Positions 11,222 through 22,062 of a stretch of DNA of 53,925 nucleotides are shown here, one piece after another (position 1 is the stretch's first letter; every line of letters begins with the position of its first letter). The stretch covers positions 1 to 53,925 of the forward strand of contig JADBEO010000025.1 of the NCBI GenBank assembly GCA_031316315.1. The letters run 5' to 3'. The notes beneath the pieces are model-generated. The model did no database searches, was not told the DNA's origin, and saw nothing but the letters and a program-made list of their open reading frames with translations. Origin of the DNA: Chelatococcus sambhunathii (lineage in GTDB: Bacteria; Pseudomonadota; Alphaproteobacteria; Rhizobiales; Methylopilaceae). The position numbers and the translations under genes are program-made.

Positions 11222-11638
11222 ATGAAGCGTGGTGCGGTGGTCGCCGCGGTCGTCGGGGCGCTCGCCCTGTCCGGCTGTCAGACGACGGGATCAGGACCTG
11301 AATACGTCAAGTACAAGCCGGGGCCCTCGCTCGAGGTCGCCACGGTGGGGTGCAAGGCCTACGCCGCGCAGGCCAGGCACGTCGTGATCGGCGTCGGCAG
11401 CGTCGAGGCGGCGGCGATCGGCCTGATCGCGACCCTCGCCGCGACGGCGGCTGCGCGCGCGAACGCGTTCCAGCAGTGCATGGTCGTGCAGGGCTATCGC
11501 AAGAACGACGGGAAGACCCCGCAAGCGGCGCCAGCGGCCGCTGCTCCGCCGCCGAAGGCCACGAAGGCCCCGGTGAAGGCTCCCGCCAAGACGACCGCGG
11601 AGACGACCGCGAAGACCTCGACGAAGCGGGCCGGCTAG
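11222..11638 (+). CDS. Small putative lipoprotein
   Basis: The 138-aa product starts with a lipoprotein signal peptide, ALALSGC, with the lipidated cysteine at C19. The mature protein has a short polar start, a hydrophobic Ala-rich segment (about 53-76, VEAAAIGLIATLAATAAARA) that may be a membrane-associated helix or glycine-zipper-like segment, and a Lys/Ala/Thr/Pro tail (about 95-138) typical of periplasm-spanning, flexible regions. A purine-rich GGGGGAAT lies before the ATG. It is transcribed away from sucA and towards sucD. I do not recognise a specific family. Confidence 0.7.
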   Translation: MKRGAVVAAVVGALALSGCQTTGSGPEYVKYKPGPSLEVATVGCKAYAAQARHVVIGVGSVEAAAIGLIATLAATAAARANAFQQCMVVQGYRKNDGKTPQAAPAAAAPPPKATKAPVKAPAKTTAETTAKTSTKRAG

Positions 11639-11648
11639 CCGGCTGGTT

Positions 11649-11696
11649 GAGGCGGCTTCCGCGTCGATCGGAACGAAAGTCCGCGGAAGCCGCCTC
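11649..11696 (+). terminator. Hairpin terminator after the lipoprotein gene
   Basis: A perfect 15-bp inverted repeat, GAGGCGGCTTCCGCG and CGCGGAAGCCGCCTC, flanks an 18-nt loop and starts 11 nt after the stop codon. No T tract follows, so it may work as a stabilising or factor-assisted end. Confidence 0.5.
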
Positions 11697-11773
11697 GGGC
11701 CTTAGCCACGGGGCGGACCTTTAACGCTGCTCGTTGACAGCACTTTGACAGCGGCGCGCCGGTCGATGGCCAG

Positions 11774-11810
11774 GTGGTCAGGATGGCGCCGTGGCCATCC
11801 TGCCTGTCCA
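11774..11810 (-). terminator. Hairpin downstream of sucD
   Basis: CAGGATGGC (11779-11787) and GCCATCCTG (11794-11802) form a 9-bp stem over a 6-nt loop, extended by GGTGG and CCACC. It lies just past the sucD stop on the minus strand, in the convergent gap with the lipoprotein gene. It lacks a clear T tract. Confidence 0.4.
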
Positions 11811-11828
11811 CCGGCCGACGCGCGCCGG

Positions 11829-12713
11829 TCAGCCCTTCAGCAGCTCCACCAGCGTCTTGCCGAGGCGCGCCGGCGACGGCGAGACCTTGACGCCCGCCGC
11901 CTCCATCGCCGCGATCTTGTCCTCGGCGCCGCCCTTGCCGCCGGAGATGATCGCGCCGGCGTGGCCCATCCGGCGTCCGGGAGGGGCGGTGCGGCCGGCG
12001 ATGAAGCCGACGGTCGGCTTCTTCCGGCCCTTCTTGGCTTCGTCGGCCAGGAACTGCGCCGCGTCCTCCTCCGCCGAGCCGCCGATCTCGCCGATCATGA
12101 CGATCGACTCGGTGCGCGGATCGGCCAGGAACATCTCCAGCATGTCGATGAACTCGGTGCCCTTCACCGGGTCGCCGCCGATGCCGACGGCGGTCGTCTG
12201 GCCAAGACCCTCTTGGGTCGTCTGGAACACCGCCTCATAGGTCAGCGTGCCGGAGCGCGAGACCACGCCGACGTTGCCGCGCGAGAAGATGTTGCCCGGC
12301 ATGATGCCGATCTTGCACTCGCCGGCCGTCACCACGCCCGGGCAGTTCGGGCCGATGAGGCGGGACTTCGAGCCCTCGAGCGCGCGCTTCACCCGCACCA
12401 TGTCGAGGACGGGAACGCCCTCGGTGATGCAGACGATCAGCGGGATTTCAGCCGCGATCGCCTCGAGGATCGCGTCGGCCGCGCCTGGCGGCGGGACGTA
12501 GACGACGGAGGCGTCGGCGCCGGTCGCCTCGCGGGCCTCCGCGACGGTGTCGAAGACGGGCAGGTCGAGATGGGTCTGCCCGCCTTTGCCGGGGGCGACG
12601 CCGCCGACCATCTTGGTGCCGTAGGCGATCGCCTGCTGGGAGTGGAAGGTGCCGTTCTTGCCGGTGAAGCCCTGGCAGATGACCTTGGTGTTCGCGTCGA
12701 TCAGGATGGACAT
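11829..12713 (-). CDS. sucD: Succinyl-CoA synthetase alpha subunit
   Basis: The alpha subunit binds CoA and carries the phosphohistidine of the enzyme that interconverts succinyl-CoA and succinate with nucleoside triphosphate formation. From the ATG at 12713 the product is 294 aa. It has the CoA-binding Rossmann region with [17 protein letters not shown], a central IGPNCPGV, and the phosphorylated histidine H251 in [10 protein letters not shown]. The frame is open further upstream, but that would overlap sucC heavily; the chosen start is 5 bp after the sucC stop. The two genes form a unit with mdh upstream. Confidence 0.96.
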   Translation of the reverse strand: MSILIDANTKVICQGFTGKNGTFHSQQAIAYGTKMVGGVAPGKGGQTHLDLPVFDTVAEAREATGADASVVYVPPPGAADAILEAIAAEIPLIVCITEGVPVLDMVRVKRALEGSKSRLIGPNCPGVVTAGECKIGIMPGNIFSRGNVGVVSRSGTLTYEAVFQTTQEGLGQTTAVGIGGDPVKGTEFIDMLEMFLADPRTESIVMIGEIGGSAEEDAAQFLADEAKKGRKKPTVGFIAGRTAPPGRRMGHAGAIISGGKGGAEDKIAAMEAAGVKVSPSPARLGKTLVELLKG

Positions 12714-12718
12714 CTCGG

Positions 12719-13915
<1,197 letters not shown>

Positions 13916-14065
13916 CGTGGTCCCCCCTGTCGGGTTGGAGCGGCTTCTCGCGGACGCTCTCGCCGTGTCCGGTTCGTTGGCGTGTCTGGCATACCAGATA
14001 CATTCGGTTCCGGCACGCCAGCAAAACGTCGGTCTCCGCGCCGGTCCAAGCCGGCGCGAGGGGCG

Positions 14066-15103
<1,038 letters not shown>

Positions 15104-15173
15104 CTAGCTTGATTGCGCAGGGCCATCAAGTCGCCGAAAGGCTGGAAATTCCGCGTCGCAGCAACAGGCGCGC

Positions 15174-16325
15174 TCATGTTTCGACGAGCCCCGTCGTCTG
15201 ACCGCTCGCGCGGCTGTCGCCGAGCCCGTGCGGGCGCGACAGCCAGCTGTCGGATCGCATCTCGGTGAGCCGGGAGGCGGTGCGGGCGAAGCCGAAGCTC
15301 TCGTAGCCCTCTTCCCCGGTCCAGAGCGCGTCGGGCTCGGCCTCGGCCGAGGCGACCAGCTTCACGTTGCGGTCGTAGAGGGTGTCGATCAGGTTCATGA
15401 AGCGCCGCGCCGGGTTGCGGGCGGTCTCGTCCATGCGCGGCACGCGGTCGAGGATGAGCGTATGGTAGCGTCGGGCGAGCGCGATGTAGTCGGCGGCGCC
15501 GAGCGGCTGGACGCAAAGATCGTCGAAGGAGGCGCGGGCCACGCCGTCCGCCGCCCGGGGAATGCGGATCTCGCGGCCCTGCACCTCCAGCGTCGCGGGC
15601 TTGCCGTCCTCGCCGGCGAGCGCCCGGAACGTCGCATCGAGGGCCTTCTCCGCGGCGGCGTCCGCCGGCGTGATCCAGACCTTGGCGTCGCCCAACTTCT
15701 CGCGGCGAAAGTCCGTGCGGGACTCCAGCCTGAAGACGTCGAGCCGGGTCTCCAGCATGCGGATGAAGGGCAGGAAGAGCGAGCGGTTCAGTCCGTCCTT
15801 GTAGAGGTCCGACGGCGGCACGTTCGAGGTCGCGACGATGACGACGTCTTTCTCGATCAGCCGCTCGAACAGCCGCCCGAGGATCATCGCGTCGGCGATG
15901 TCGGTGACGTGGAACTCGTCGAAGCAGAGCAGCGAGGCCTCCGCGGCGATGGCGTCGCCGACGACGGGCGTGACGTCGCCGCCGCGCGATGTCTGGCGGG
16001 CGGCGTGGATGCGCGCGTGGACGTCCTGCATGAAGTCGTGGAAGTGCGCGCGCCGCTTGGTCTCGACCGGAACGACCTGGAAGAAGATGTCCATCAGCCG
16101 AGTCTTGCCGCGCCCGACGTCGCCCCAGACGTAAAGTCCCTTCGGCGCCGGCGCGTTGGAGCGGCCGAACAGCCAGCCCAGCGCGCCAGGCCTGTCGGCG
16201 AGGCGCTCGCGGATGTTCTTCTCGAGGGCGTCGAGCCGCGCGGCGAGCCTCGCCTGGGCCGGGTCGCGGTCGAGCGCGCCTGAGGCGACGAGCGCCTCGT
16301 AGCGCTTGAGGGTCGTCTCGCTCAT
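15174..16325 (-). CDS. zapE: Cell division protein ZapE (AFG1-like ATPase)
   Basis: This AAA-type ATPase is related to yeast AFG1; in Escherichia coli ZapE affects the Z ring during constriction, especially at raised temperature. From the ATG at 16325 the product is 383 aa, with Walker A GDVGRGKT (68-75), Walker B LLCFDEFHVTD (about 132-142), and the family segments RRAHFHDFM, ATSNVPPSDLYKDGLNR and the C-terminal IDTLYDRNVKLVASAEAEP. The frame is open to 16394 but the extension is Arg-rich and unlike the family. It lies upstream of mdh on the same strand, 140 bp apart. Confidence 0.92.
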   Translation of the reverse strand: MSETTLKRYEALVASGALDRDPAQARLAARLDALEKNIRERLADRPGALGWLFGRSNAPAPKGLYVWGDVGRGKTRLMDIFFQVVPVETKRRAHFHDFMQDVHARIHAARQTSRGGDVTPVVGDAIAAEASLLCFDEFHVTDIADAMILGRLFERLIEKDVVIVATSNVPPSDLYKDGLNRSLFLPFIRMLETRLDVFRLESRTDFRREKLGDAKVWITPADAAAEKALDATFRALAGEDGKPATLEVQGREIRIPRAADGVARASFDDLCVQPLGAADYIALARRYHTLILDRVPRMDETARNPARRFMNLIDTLYDRNVKLVASAEAEPDALWTGEEGYESFGFARTASRLTEMRSDSWLSRPHGLGDSRASGQTTGLVET

Positions 16326-16521
16326 CCGCGCTCGCGGCTTCAGGGAGGGACGCCCAAGAAGAGGGCGCGCCCGCTTTAAAGAGCGCCGGCGCAAGCGTCA
16401 AAGCCGTCTTCCGTTCGCAGCGCGCATGGCCCATATGCGGATCACGGCCGCGTGGCTTCCGGAACCGCGCCTCCCGACCGGACGTTCGCTTCTGACAGCA
16501 ACCGGGTTTCGCTGGTCCGCC

Positions 16522-16896
16522 ATGAAGATCGCCTTCGCCGCCCTCGCCTTGACCGCCGCCACCGTCGGACTTTCCGCGACGCCGGCCCATGCCGAGTCGA
16601 GCTATTGGGAGCAGCGCTGGCGCTCGCGCGACGCGACGCCCGAATACGGCCAGTTCGACGATCGCCGCCCGGTCGCGAAGAAGCGACGCTACGCCCGCGG
16701 GCAGGATCGGCGCGCCTCCTACCGCCGGTTCGTCGAGGAGTATGAGAGCTACGGCGACTCCGTCCCGCGCCCGTTCCGGATCGAGCGCAATGACGGCCGC
16801 GCGCACCCCACGATGAACAACGACTATTGGCTGCAGAGCTCGATCTACGACTTCCAGGACGGCAGGCCCGCCGACCTGAAGAAGTATCGCTACTGA
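16522..16896 (+). CDS. Secreted hypothetical protein
   Basis: The 124-aa product has a clear Sec signal peptide (KIAFAALALTAATVGLSAT, cleavage likely after AHA at about 22). The mature part is rich in Arg, Tyr, Asp and Glu, with repeated aromatic and charged residues and the ending PADLKKYRY. I do not recognise a family. The start is placed at the ATG opening the signal peptide because the longer frame upstream overlaps the zapE 5' end. Ribosome binding site is weak. It is followed 52 bp later by cutA on the same strand. Confidence 0.6.
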   Translation: MKIAFAALALTAATVGLSATPAHAESSYWEQRWRSRDATPEYGQFDDRRPVAKKRRYARGQDRRASYRRFVEEYESYGDSVPRPFRIERNDGRAHPTMNNDYWLQSSIYDFQDGRPADLKKYRY

Positions 16897-16948
16897 CGAA
16901 GCAGGCGCCGACGGCCAGGGTCGCCGCGCGCGAAGGGCGGGACACGCC

Positions 16949-17263
16949 GTGGCCGAATTCCTTGATATCTCGACCACGGTCGACGACCGCAGCGTCGCCG
17001 AGCGCATCGCCCGGGCCGCCGTCGAGCAACGGGTTGCGGCCTGCGCGCGCATCCACGCCGTCGAAAGCGTCTACCGCTGGAAGGGGGATGTCGAGACAGC
17101 GGCGGAATTCGTCGTCGAACTCAAGACGACGGCGGCGCGGCGCGAGGCGGCGGAGGCGCTGATCCGGGAGCTCCACACCTACGAGCTTCCGGAAATTCTG
17201 GTCCGGCCTATCCTCGGCGGGTCGTCGACTTATCTCGACTGGGTCGCGGACGAGGTGTCCTGA
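16949..17263 (+). CDS. cutA: Divalent-cation tolerance protein CutA
   Basis: CutA1 is a small trimeric ferredoxin-fold protein linked to copper and other cation tolerance in Escherichia coli, though its molecular role is unsettled. The 104-aa product starts with GTG and has the family signatures: AERIARAAVEQRVAACARI, YRWKGDVETAAEFVVELKT, HTYELPEILVRPI and the terminal YLDWV. The conserved cysteine in AAC is present. Its 3' end overlaps the 3' end of the DUF2061 gene on the other strand by 34 bp. Confidence 0.93.
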   Translation: MAEFLDISTTVDDRSVAERIARAAVEQRVAACARIHAVESVYRWKGDVETAAEFVVELKTTAARREAAEALIRELHTYELPEILVRPILGGSSTYLDWVADEVS

Positions 17264-17508
17264 GCGTGACCGAGCGGCTTCGGGATCCTGAGGCCCCAGC
17301 CGATATGCGCCCAGCCGCGCTCGTGAAGGTAGTAGAGCACGATCTTCGTGACGACTTCGGCGCTCGCGATCGAGCCGGCGACCTTGAGCGAGCCCGTGAA
17401 CAGCCAGCCGAGGAACATCGTGTCCAGCGAGCCGAGCGCGCGCCAGCTGATGGTCTTGGCGAGCGAGCGCGCAGGCGTCGCGTTCGCCGTGACGATGATG
17501 TCGGTCAT
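17230..17508 (-). CDS. DUF2061 small membrane protein
   Basis: The 92-aa product belongs to the DUF2061 family of short predicted inner-membrane proteins: RSLAKTISWRALGSLDTMFLGW and EVVTKIVLYYLHERGWAHIGWG are the family signature. Two hydrophobic stretches lie at about 25-46 and 48-62. GGGAG is placed well before the ATG. The function is unknown; in other bacteria relatives sit next to cysteine biosynthesis genes or fused to kinases, which is not the case here. Its last 34 bp overlap the end of cutA in convergent orientation. Confidence 0.85.
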   Translation of the reverse strand: MTDIIVTANATPARSLAKTISWRALGSLDTMFLGWLFTGSLKVAGSIASAEVVTKIVLYYLHERGWAHIGWGLRIPKPLGHAQDTSSATQSR

Positions 17509-17786
17509 GGAAACTCCCTGAGCGGATCGCCGATCCTGTTCGAGGCTTCGCCTCTCGGCTGATCGGGCTGCTTGACGCGGAAACCGCGTCGCTGTCCAGC
17601 GGCGGCGGCCGTCTGATGCCGCCCGCTTATCTTCGGGCGGGGCAAAAGCCGGTCGGTTAAAGCTTTCTCCAGACTCTTCGCGTTTTTCTGTTTTGGGCGA
17701 AAGCGTGTCCGGCTTTTCGTCGCGCCTGTGGCCGAAGGGCGACAGGCGCGGGATCGCCGGGCGGTGGCGTAGAGTGGAGTAGCCGG

Positions 17787-19232
17787 GTGAGTTCCCAGAC
17801 CGCGACGCGTATCCGCGCGGCCTTTGTCGTCATCGCAGCCGCCATGGTCCTCGCCGGCTGCGCCGGCCAGCGTAATTCAGGGATCACGCGGGTGCGGCTC
17901 AGCGACCGCGAATGCCTGGCGCGGGCCATGTATTTCGAGTCGAACCGCTCGAGCGACGCCGGCATGCTGGCCGTCGGAACGGTGGTCATGAACCGGCTCA
18001 AGTCCGGCAAGTACGGCTCGACCGTCTGCGAGGTCGTCGGCGCGCCGCGCCAGTTCGCGCCCGGCGTGCTGACGCGCTCCATGACCGACAGCGGCGCGCC
18101 GCGCGCCCGCCGGATCGCAGACGCGGTGCTCGCCGGCCGCCGCCATCCGGGCGTGCAGAACGCGCAGTTCTTCCACACCGCGGGCTACAAGTTTCCGTAC
18201 AACAACATGCGCTACGTGCTCGTTGCTGGCGGCAACGCCTTCTACGACAAGACCAAGGCGCCGAAGACCTGGTGGGGCGGCGAAGGCCGCTGGGGCCCGC
18301 CGCCGGCGCCGACCGAGCGCATCGACGGCGGCCCGATCATGGTCGCCAACGTCGAGGTGCATGACGACCGCCGGCAGGTCGCGATGGCGGAGCCCGCCCC
18401 CGTCCCCTCGCGCCGCGGCTCCGGCGGCGGCGCCGACGCCCGCATGAATGAGCCCGCCCCGCCGCAAGGGGTGGTCGCCGGCATCCCGACCTACGAGCCC
18501 AAGCCCGGATCGCGCGCCGCGCGAGAGGAGATCCGCGTCGCGTCTCGCGCGCCGCGTGAAGAAATTCGCATGGCCTCGCTCGAACCGTCGCGCCGCCCCG
18601 GCGTCGAGGTCTATGACCCCGCGCCGCGCCGCGCCGAGGCGATCCGCGAGGACAACGGCCTGCGCGAGGAGGATCGCTGGCGCGACCAGGAGCTCGCCGA
18701 GGAGAACGGGAAACGCGCCGCCGCCAGCGACGCCGATTGGGGCGAGCGCCGCGAGGCGCGGGTCGCGAACGTCGAGAGCGCGCCGCTGCCCGTCATCGAG
18801 ACGCGGCCTTCCGCCCGGTACGACCGGCCCGTGAAGACCGCGTCGCGCGCGCCGGATTACGACGCGCCGCGCGGCCGCGACGACTATCGTCCCGCCGTGG
18901 CCGAACGCGTCTATGAGCCGGCGCCGACGCCTGAGCCTGTTCGCGAGACGCGCGTCGCCTCGCGGACGCCGCGAACGATCGAGCGGTCCCGGCCGGTCAT
19001 GGCCGATCCCGCCGCCTCGGGCTGGCAGGTCGGCGCGCAGCCGGTCCGGACCGAGCGCGACGATCCGGAGGCGGCCGGTTACAGTCCGCTCTCCAACGCC
19101 GCCGCCGAAGCCGGCTATGACGTGGGCGCCGAACAGCGCCGGCCGGCGAAGCGCGCGGCGGCGCGGTCGGCGCGCTCCTATGACGGCGTCGAGCTTCAGG
19201 GCGGCGATCAGGTGCAGTACGGCTACCGCTAG
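17787..19232 (+). CDS. SleB-type cell wall hydrolase, lipoprotein form (paralogue 1)
   Basis: This is a Hydrolase_2 (SleB) family enzyme expected to cleave peptidoglycan at or near the outer membrane. The 481-aa product starts with GTG, has a lipoprotein signal LAGC (C25), then the hydrolase domain (about 35-155) with ECLARAMYFESNR (catalytic Glu E51), GMLAVGTVVMNRL, QFAPGVLTRSM and FFHTAGYKF. The remaining 300 residues are low-complexity, rich in Arg, Ala, Pro and Glu, with repeats such as VASRAPREEIR, probably a flexible tether. Two paralogues lie at 45374-46390 and 46816-47721. Unlike them, this copy is lipidated and has a different C terminus. Confidence 0.88.
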   Translation: MSSQTATRIRAAFVVIAAAMVLAGCAGQRNSGITRVRLSDRECLARAMYFESNRSSDAGMLAVGTVVMNRLKSGKYGSTVCEVVGAPRQFAPGVLTRSMTDSGAPRARRIADAVLAGRRHPGVQNAQFFHTAGYKFPYNNMRYVLVAGGNAFYDKTKAPKTWWGGEGRWGPPPAPTERIDGGPIMVANVEVHDDRRQVAMAEPAPVPSRRGSGGGADARMNEPAPPQGVVAGIPTYEPKPGSRAAREEIRVASRAPREEIRMASLEPSRRPGVEVYDPAPRRAEAIREDNGLREEDRWRDQELAEENGKRAAASDADWGERREARVANVESAPLPVIETRPSARYDRPVKTASRAPDYDAPRGRDDYRPAVAERVYEPAPTPEPVRETRVASRTPRTIERSRPVMADPAASGWQVGAQPVRTERDDPEAAGYSPLSNAAAEAGYDVGAEQRRPAKRAAARSARSYDGVELQGGDQVQYGYR

Positions 19233-19283
19233 GGCAAAGCGGCGGCGCTTGGCGCGTCGCCTTCGGGCGCGGCGTCCCGGAGA

Positions 19284-19724
19284 TCAGCGGCGCAGCCGCG
19301 CCTCGAGCGACTTGAGCTCGTCGATGTTGGCCTGAACGCGCGCGGCCAGCCGGCCGTGCAGCGAACGGGCGAGGTCCGGATATTCGTCGAACAGGCGCCG
19401 GAACAAGCCGCGCGCGATCTTGAGAAGCTCGGTCGGCTCCGCGGCCGTCGCGGTCGCCGGACGTAGCACGTCGTCGATCAGCGCCAGTTCGCCGATCAGA
19501 GCGCCGCGCCCGACCCGCTTCTCCGCGCCCTTGCGGGACAGCGTGACGGCCCCGGCGGCGACCACATAGGCTGAATCGGCGCGGTCGCCCTCGCGGAACA
19601 GCACGTCGCCCTTGGCGAGCCGCACCCGCTCGGCTGAAAAAGCGATCAGGCGCTGCGCGTCGCGGCCGAGCTGATCCAGCATCGGCGTCTCGCCTAGCGT
19701 CCTGATGTCGTCCTCGAGCGCCAC
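19284..19724 (-). CDS. Cyclic-nucleotide-binding domain protein without HTH
   Basis: The 146-aa product is a single cNMP-binding beta-barrel (about 18-125): VLFREGDRADSAYVVAAGAV and the phosphate-binding-cassette region GALIGELALIDDVLRPATATA are recognisable. It lacks the C-terminal DNA-binding helices of Crp/Fnr regulators, so it should act through protein contacts. It lies 37 bp after the stop of the response regulator gene on the same strand. The pair resembles the Brucella otpR locus, where the regulator is cotranscribed with a gene annotated as a cAMP-dependent kinase regulatory subunit. Whether it binds cAMP or c-di-GMP is open. Confidence 0.82.
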   Translation of the reverse strand: MALEDDIRTLGETPMLDQLGRDAQRLIAFSAERVRLAKGDVLFREGDRADSAYVVAAGAVTLSRKGAEKRVGRGALIGELALIDDVLRPATATAAEPTELLKIARGLFRRLFDEYPDLARSLHGRLAARVQANIDELKSLEARLRR

Positions 19725-19761
19725 ACCGCCCCGCTACTCACCGGGGCGAACCCCGAACGCC

Positions 19762-20448
19762 CTACGGGACCAGCTTGTAGCCCCCCGCTTCCGTGACGAG
19801 AAGCCGTGCGTTGGAAGGGTCCGCCTCGATCTTCTGGCGAAGTCGATAGACGTGCGTCTCCAGCGTGTGGGTCGTCACGCCCGAATTATAGCCCCAGACT
19901 TCCTGAAGAAGCGTTTCGCGTCCGACCACGGCGGAGCCGGAGCGATACAGGAACCGCAGGATCGCGGTCTCTTTCTCGGTAAGCCGGATCTTGCCGTTCT
20001 TCTCGGTGACGAGAACCTTGCCGCCGGGCCGGAAGGTGTACGGGCCGATGGTGAAGACGGCGTCCTCGCTCGCCTCGTGGCTGCGCAGCTGCGCGCGGAT
20101 CCGGGCGAGGAGCACCGCGAATCGGACGGGCTTCGCGACATAGTCGTTCGCCCCCGCCTCCAGCCCGAGAATCGTGTCGGCGTCGGAGTCCTGACCCGTC
20201 AGCATGATGACCGGGCCGCGATAGCCGTCGCGACGCATGATCTTGATGGCCTCGCGGCCGTCCATGTCGGGCAGGCCGACATCCATCAGGATGAGGTCGA
20301 CATGATCGCCGCGCACATGGGCGATGGCGGGCTGGGCGGCGCCGGCCTGGGCGGCTTCGAACTCGTCATGCAGGTCGAGCTGTTCGGCGAGTTCCGTACG
20401 GAGGTCGGCGTCGTCCTCGACGACAAGGATCTTGCGTTTGCTGGCCAT
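19762..20448 (-). CDS. OmpR-family response regulator, CenR/OtpR-like
   Basis: The 228-aa product has an N-terminal receiver domain with the acidic pair D12/D13, phospho-acceptor D56 in LILMDVGLPDMDG, the Thr in MLTG and Lys in AKP, followed by an OmpR/PhoB winged helix (about 130-228) with TLETHVYRLRQKIE and ending TEAGGYKLVP. Sequence style and the adjacent cNMP gene suggest the regulator called OtpR in Brucella and CenR in other alphaproteobacteria, reported to control envelope integrity and cell shape. No histidine kinase is adjacent, also as in that system. The family call is firm; the CenR identity is inference from remembered likeness and context. Confidence 0.85.
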   Translation of the reverse strand: MASKRKILVVEDDADLRTELAEQLDLHDEFEAAQAGAAQPAIAHVRGDHVDLILMDVGLPDMDGREAIKIMRRDGYRGPVIMLTGQDSDADTILGLEAGANDYVAKPVRFAVLLARIRAQLRSHEASEDAVFTIGPYTFRPGGKVLVTEKNGKIRLTEKETAILRFLYRSGSAVVGRETLLQEVWGYNSGVTTHTLETHVYRLRQKIEADPSNARLLVTEAGGYKLVP

Positions 20449-20556
20449 TCAACGGTCTCTTGGGCTCACACGGTCCGGAGATAGTGCGCGCCCCCTGCTT
20501 TCGGCAAGGCGCGAAAGCCGTTCCGGGCGTTGGATTACGGGAGCGTGATCAGGAGC

Positions 20557-21126
20557 ATGCCGAAGCGTCTCGTGGCGCGCATCACGGTCCGGTCGGTTGT
20601 GGGTCGCCGGGCGGAGGGAAGGCTGACGGTCGGCGGAGCGGCGTTCCGATGCGCCTTGGGGCCCGCCGGAATCGTCTCGGCCAAGCGCGAGGGGGACGGC
20701 GCGACGCCGCGCGGGTCGCTTCCCGTGCGGCGCGTGTTCCGCCGGGCCGACCGCGGCCCGCGCCCCCAATGCGCGGTCGAGGTCCGCGTCACGCGGGCCA
20801 GCGACGGCTGGTGCGACGCGGTCGGGAACCGCCGCTACAACCGACTGGTGCGCCTTCCGTTTCCAGCCTCGCACGAGACCATGTGGCGGGACGACCATCT
20901 CTATGATCTCGTCGGCGAGCTTGGCTGGAACGACCGGCCGCCGACGCCGGGGCGCGGCAGCGCCATTTTTCTGCACGCGGCCCGGCCGGATTTTACCCCG
21001 ACGCAGGGCTGCGTGGCGCTTGCGCCGGGGCCGCTGAGGCGCGTGCTCGCGATGGTCGGACCCGGCACGCGCATCGCCATCGGCCTCGTCCCGCGCAAGA
21101 TCCGGCGAAAATGCGGCCGCATCTGA
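20557..21126 (+). CDS. L,D-transpeptidase catalytic domain (YkuD) protein
   Basis: The product (189 aa from the ATG) is a YkuD-fold domain protein with the active-site signature IFLHAARPDFTPTQGCVAL: H140, and the Cys nucleophile C152 in TQGC. Substrate-loop residues GDGATPRGSLPV occur near 47-56. Such enzymes form 3-3 crosslinks in peptidoglycan or attach proteins to it; short versions without a clear signal peptide are common in Hyphomicrobiales and their substrate is not settled. The frame extends to TTG 20530 and a GTG at 20545 is also possible; no start has an ideal ribosome site. It is divergent from the CenR-like regulator, about 110 bp away. Confidence 0.8.
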   Translation: MPKRLVARITVRSVVGRRAEGRLTVGGAAFRCALGPAGIVSAKREGDGATPRGSLPVRRVFRRADRGPRPQCAVEVRVTRASDGWCDAVGNRRYNRLVRLPFPASHETMWRDDHLYDLVGELGWNDRPPTPGRGSAIFLHAARPDFTPTQGCVALAPGPLRRVLAMVGPGTRIAIGLVPRKIRRKCGRI

Positions 21127-21158
21127 CGAAGATGTCAGCGGTCACCCAGCCTCTCGAA

Positions 21159-21186
21159 CTTGTGCGTTTGCGCTGAGTTCCCATAT
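21159..21186 (+). promoter_or_regulatory. Candidate sigma-32 promoter of the Bax-inhibitor gene
   Basis: CTTGTG (21159-21164) and CCCATAT (21180-21186) are 15 nt apart, close to the heat-shock consensus CTTGAA-N13-17-CCCATNT. The -10 with its downstream bases, CCCATATCCTT, is identical to the element upstream of clpB at 38421-38431. The gene starts 70 nt downstream. Confidence 0.5.
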
Positions 21187-21255
21187 CCTTTGCGACCAAC
21201 GGCGTGCTGCGGAGCAGCGCGTCTGAAGGGACATGTTCCGAAGGGACGTCAACAG

Positions 21256-22038
21256 ATGTCGGACTACAATCGCAACGCTTGGGGGCAGACCCTCGGCCAG
21301 CCGACCGTGGCGAACGCCGCGGTCGATCAGGGCCTGCGCTCCTACATGCTGAGCGTCTACAATTTCATGGCGATCGGTCTCGCGATCACGGGCGCGACCG
21401 CCATCGGCATGTTCCTGCTCGCCGTCACGCAGGATCCCGCGCAGGCCGCGGCGACGCTCAAGAACGGCATGTATCTGACCGGCCTCGGCAAGGCTCTTTA
21501 TCTGAGCCCCCTGAAGTGGGCGATCATGCTCGCCCCCCTCGCCTTCATCTTCTTCCTGTCGGCGGGCCTCTACCGGATGAGCGCCACCGCAGCGCAGTTC
21601 GCCTTCTACGCCTTCGCGGCCGTGATGGGCCTGTCGCTGTCGGTGATCTTCCTCGTCTACACCGGCAATTCAATCGCGCGGGTGTTCTTCGTCACGGCCG
21701 CCGCCTTCGGCGCGCTCAGCCTCTACGGCTACACGACGAAGCGCGACCTCACCGCGATGGGGTCGTTCCTGGTGATGGGCCTGTTCGGCATCATCCTCGC
21801 GAGCCTCGTGAACATCTTCCTCGGCTCGTCGATGGTGCAGTTCGTGGTCTCGGTGCTCGGCGTGCTGATCTTCGCCGGTCTCACGGCCTACGACACGCAG
21901 CGCATCAAGGAGATGTACTACGAGCTGGACGACGACGGCACCATGACCCGCAAGGCGGTGATCGGCGCGCTGTCGCTCTATTTGGACTTCATCAACATGT
22001 TCCAGATGCTGCTCGCTCTCTTCGGCAATCGCGAGTAA
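21256..22038 (+). CDS. Bax inhibitor-1 / YccA family membrane protein
   Basis: The 260-aa product is a seven-helix inner-membrane protein of the BI-1 (UPF0005) family. An N-terminal cytoplasmic segment of about 30 residues, which includes DQGLRSYMLSVYNFMAIGL, leads into helices covering the rest. The family signature TAYDTQRIKEMYYE is present near 215, and the C terminus ends LFGNRE. Escherichia coli YccA inhibits the FtsH protease and other members conduct calcium; which applies here is unknown. AAGGGA lies upstream of the ATG. A sigma-32-like promoter upstream and a strong terminator downstream suggest a single-gene unit. Confidence 0.93.
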   Translation: MSDYNRNAWGQTLGQPTVANAAVDQGLRSYMLSVYNFMAIGLAITGATAIGMFLLAVTQDPAQAAATLKNGMYLTGLGKALYLSPLKWAIMLAPLAFIFFLSAGLYRMSATAAQFAFYAFAAVMGLSLSVIFLVYTGNSIARVFFVTAAAFGALSLYGYTTKRDLTAMGSFLVMGLFGIILASLVNIFLGSSMVQFVVSVLGVLIFAGLTAYDTQRIKEMYYELDDDGTMTRKAVIGALSLYLDFINMFQMLLALFGNRE

Positions 22039-22062
22039 GCGCCGGCCGCAGTCGAACTTGGA

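Noticed and set aside
16423-16437. CCCATAT before the secreted protein gene at 16522 as a sigma-32 promoter
   Set aside because: The -10-like string is present but the -35 (CTTCCG) is poor, it lies in a palindromic CATATG context, and nothing links the gene with heat shock.
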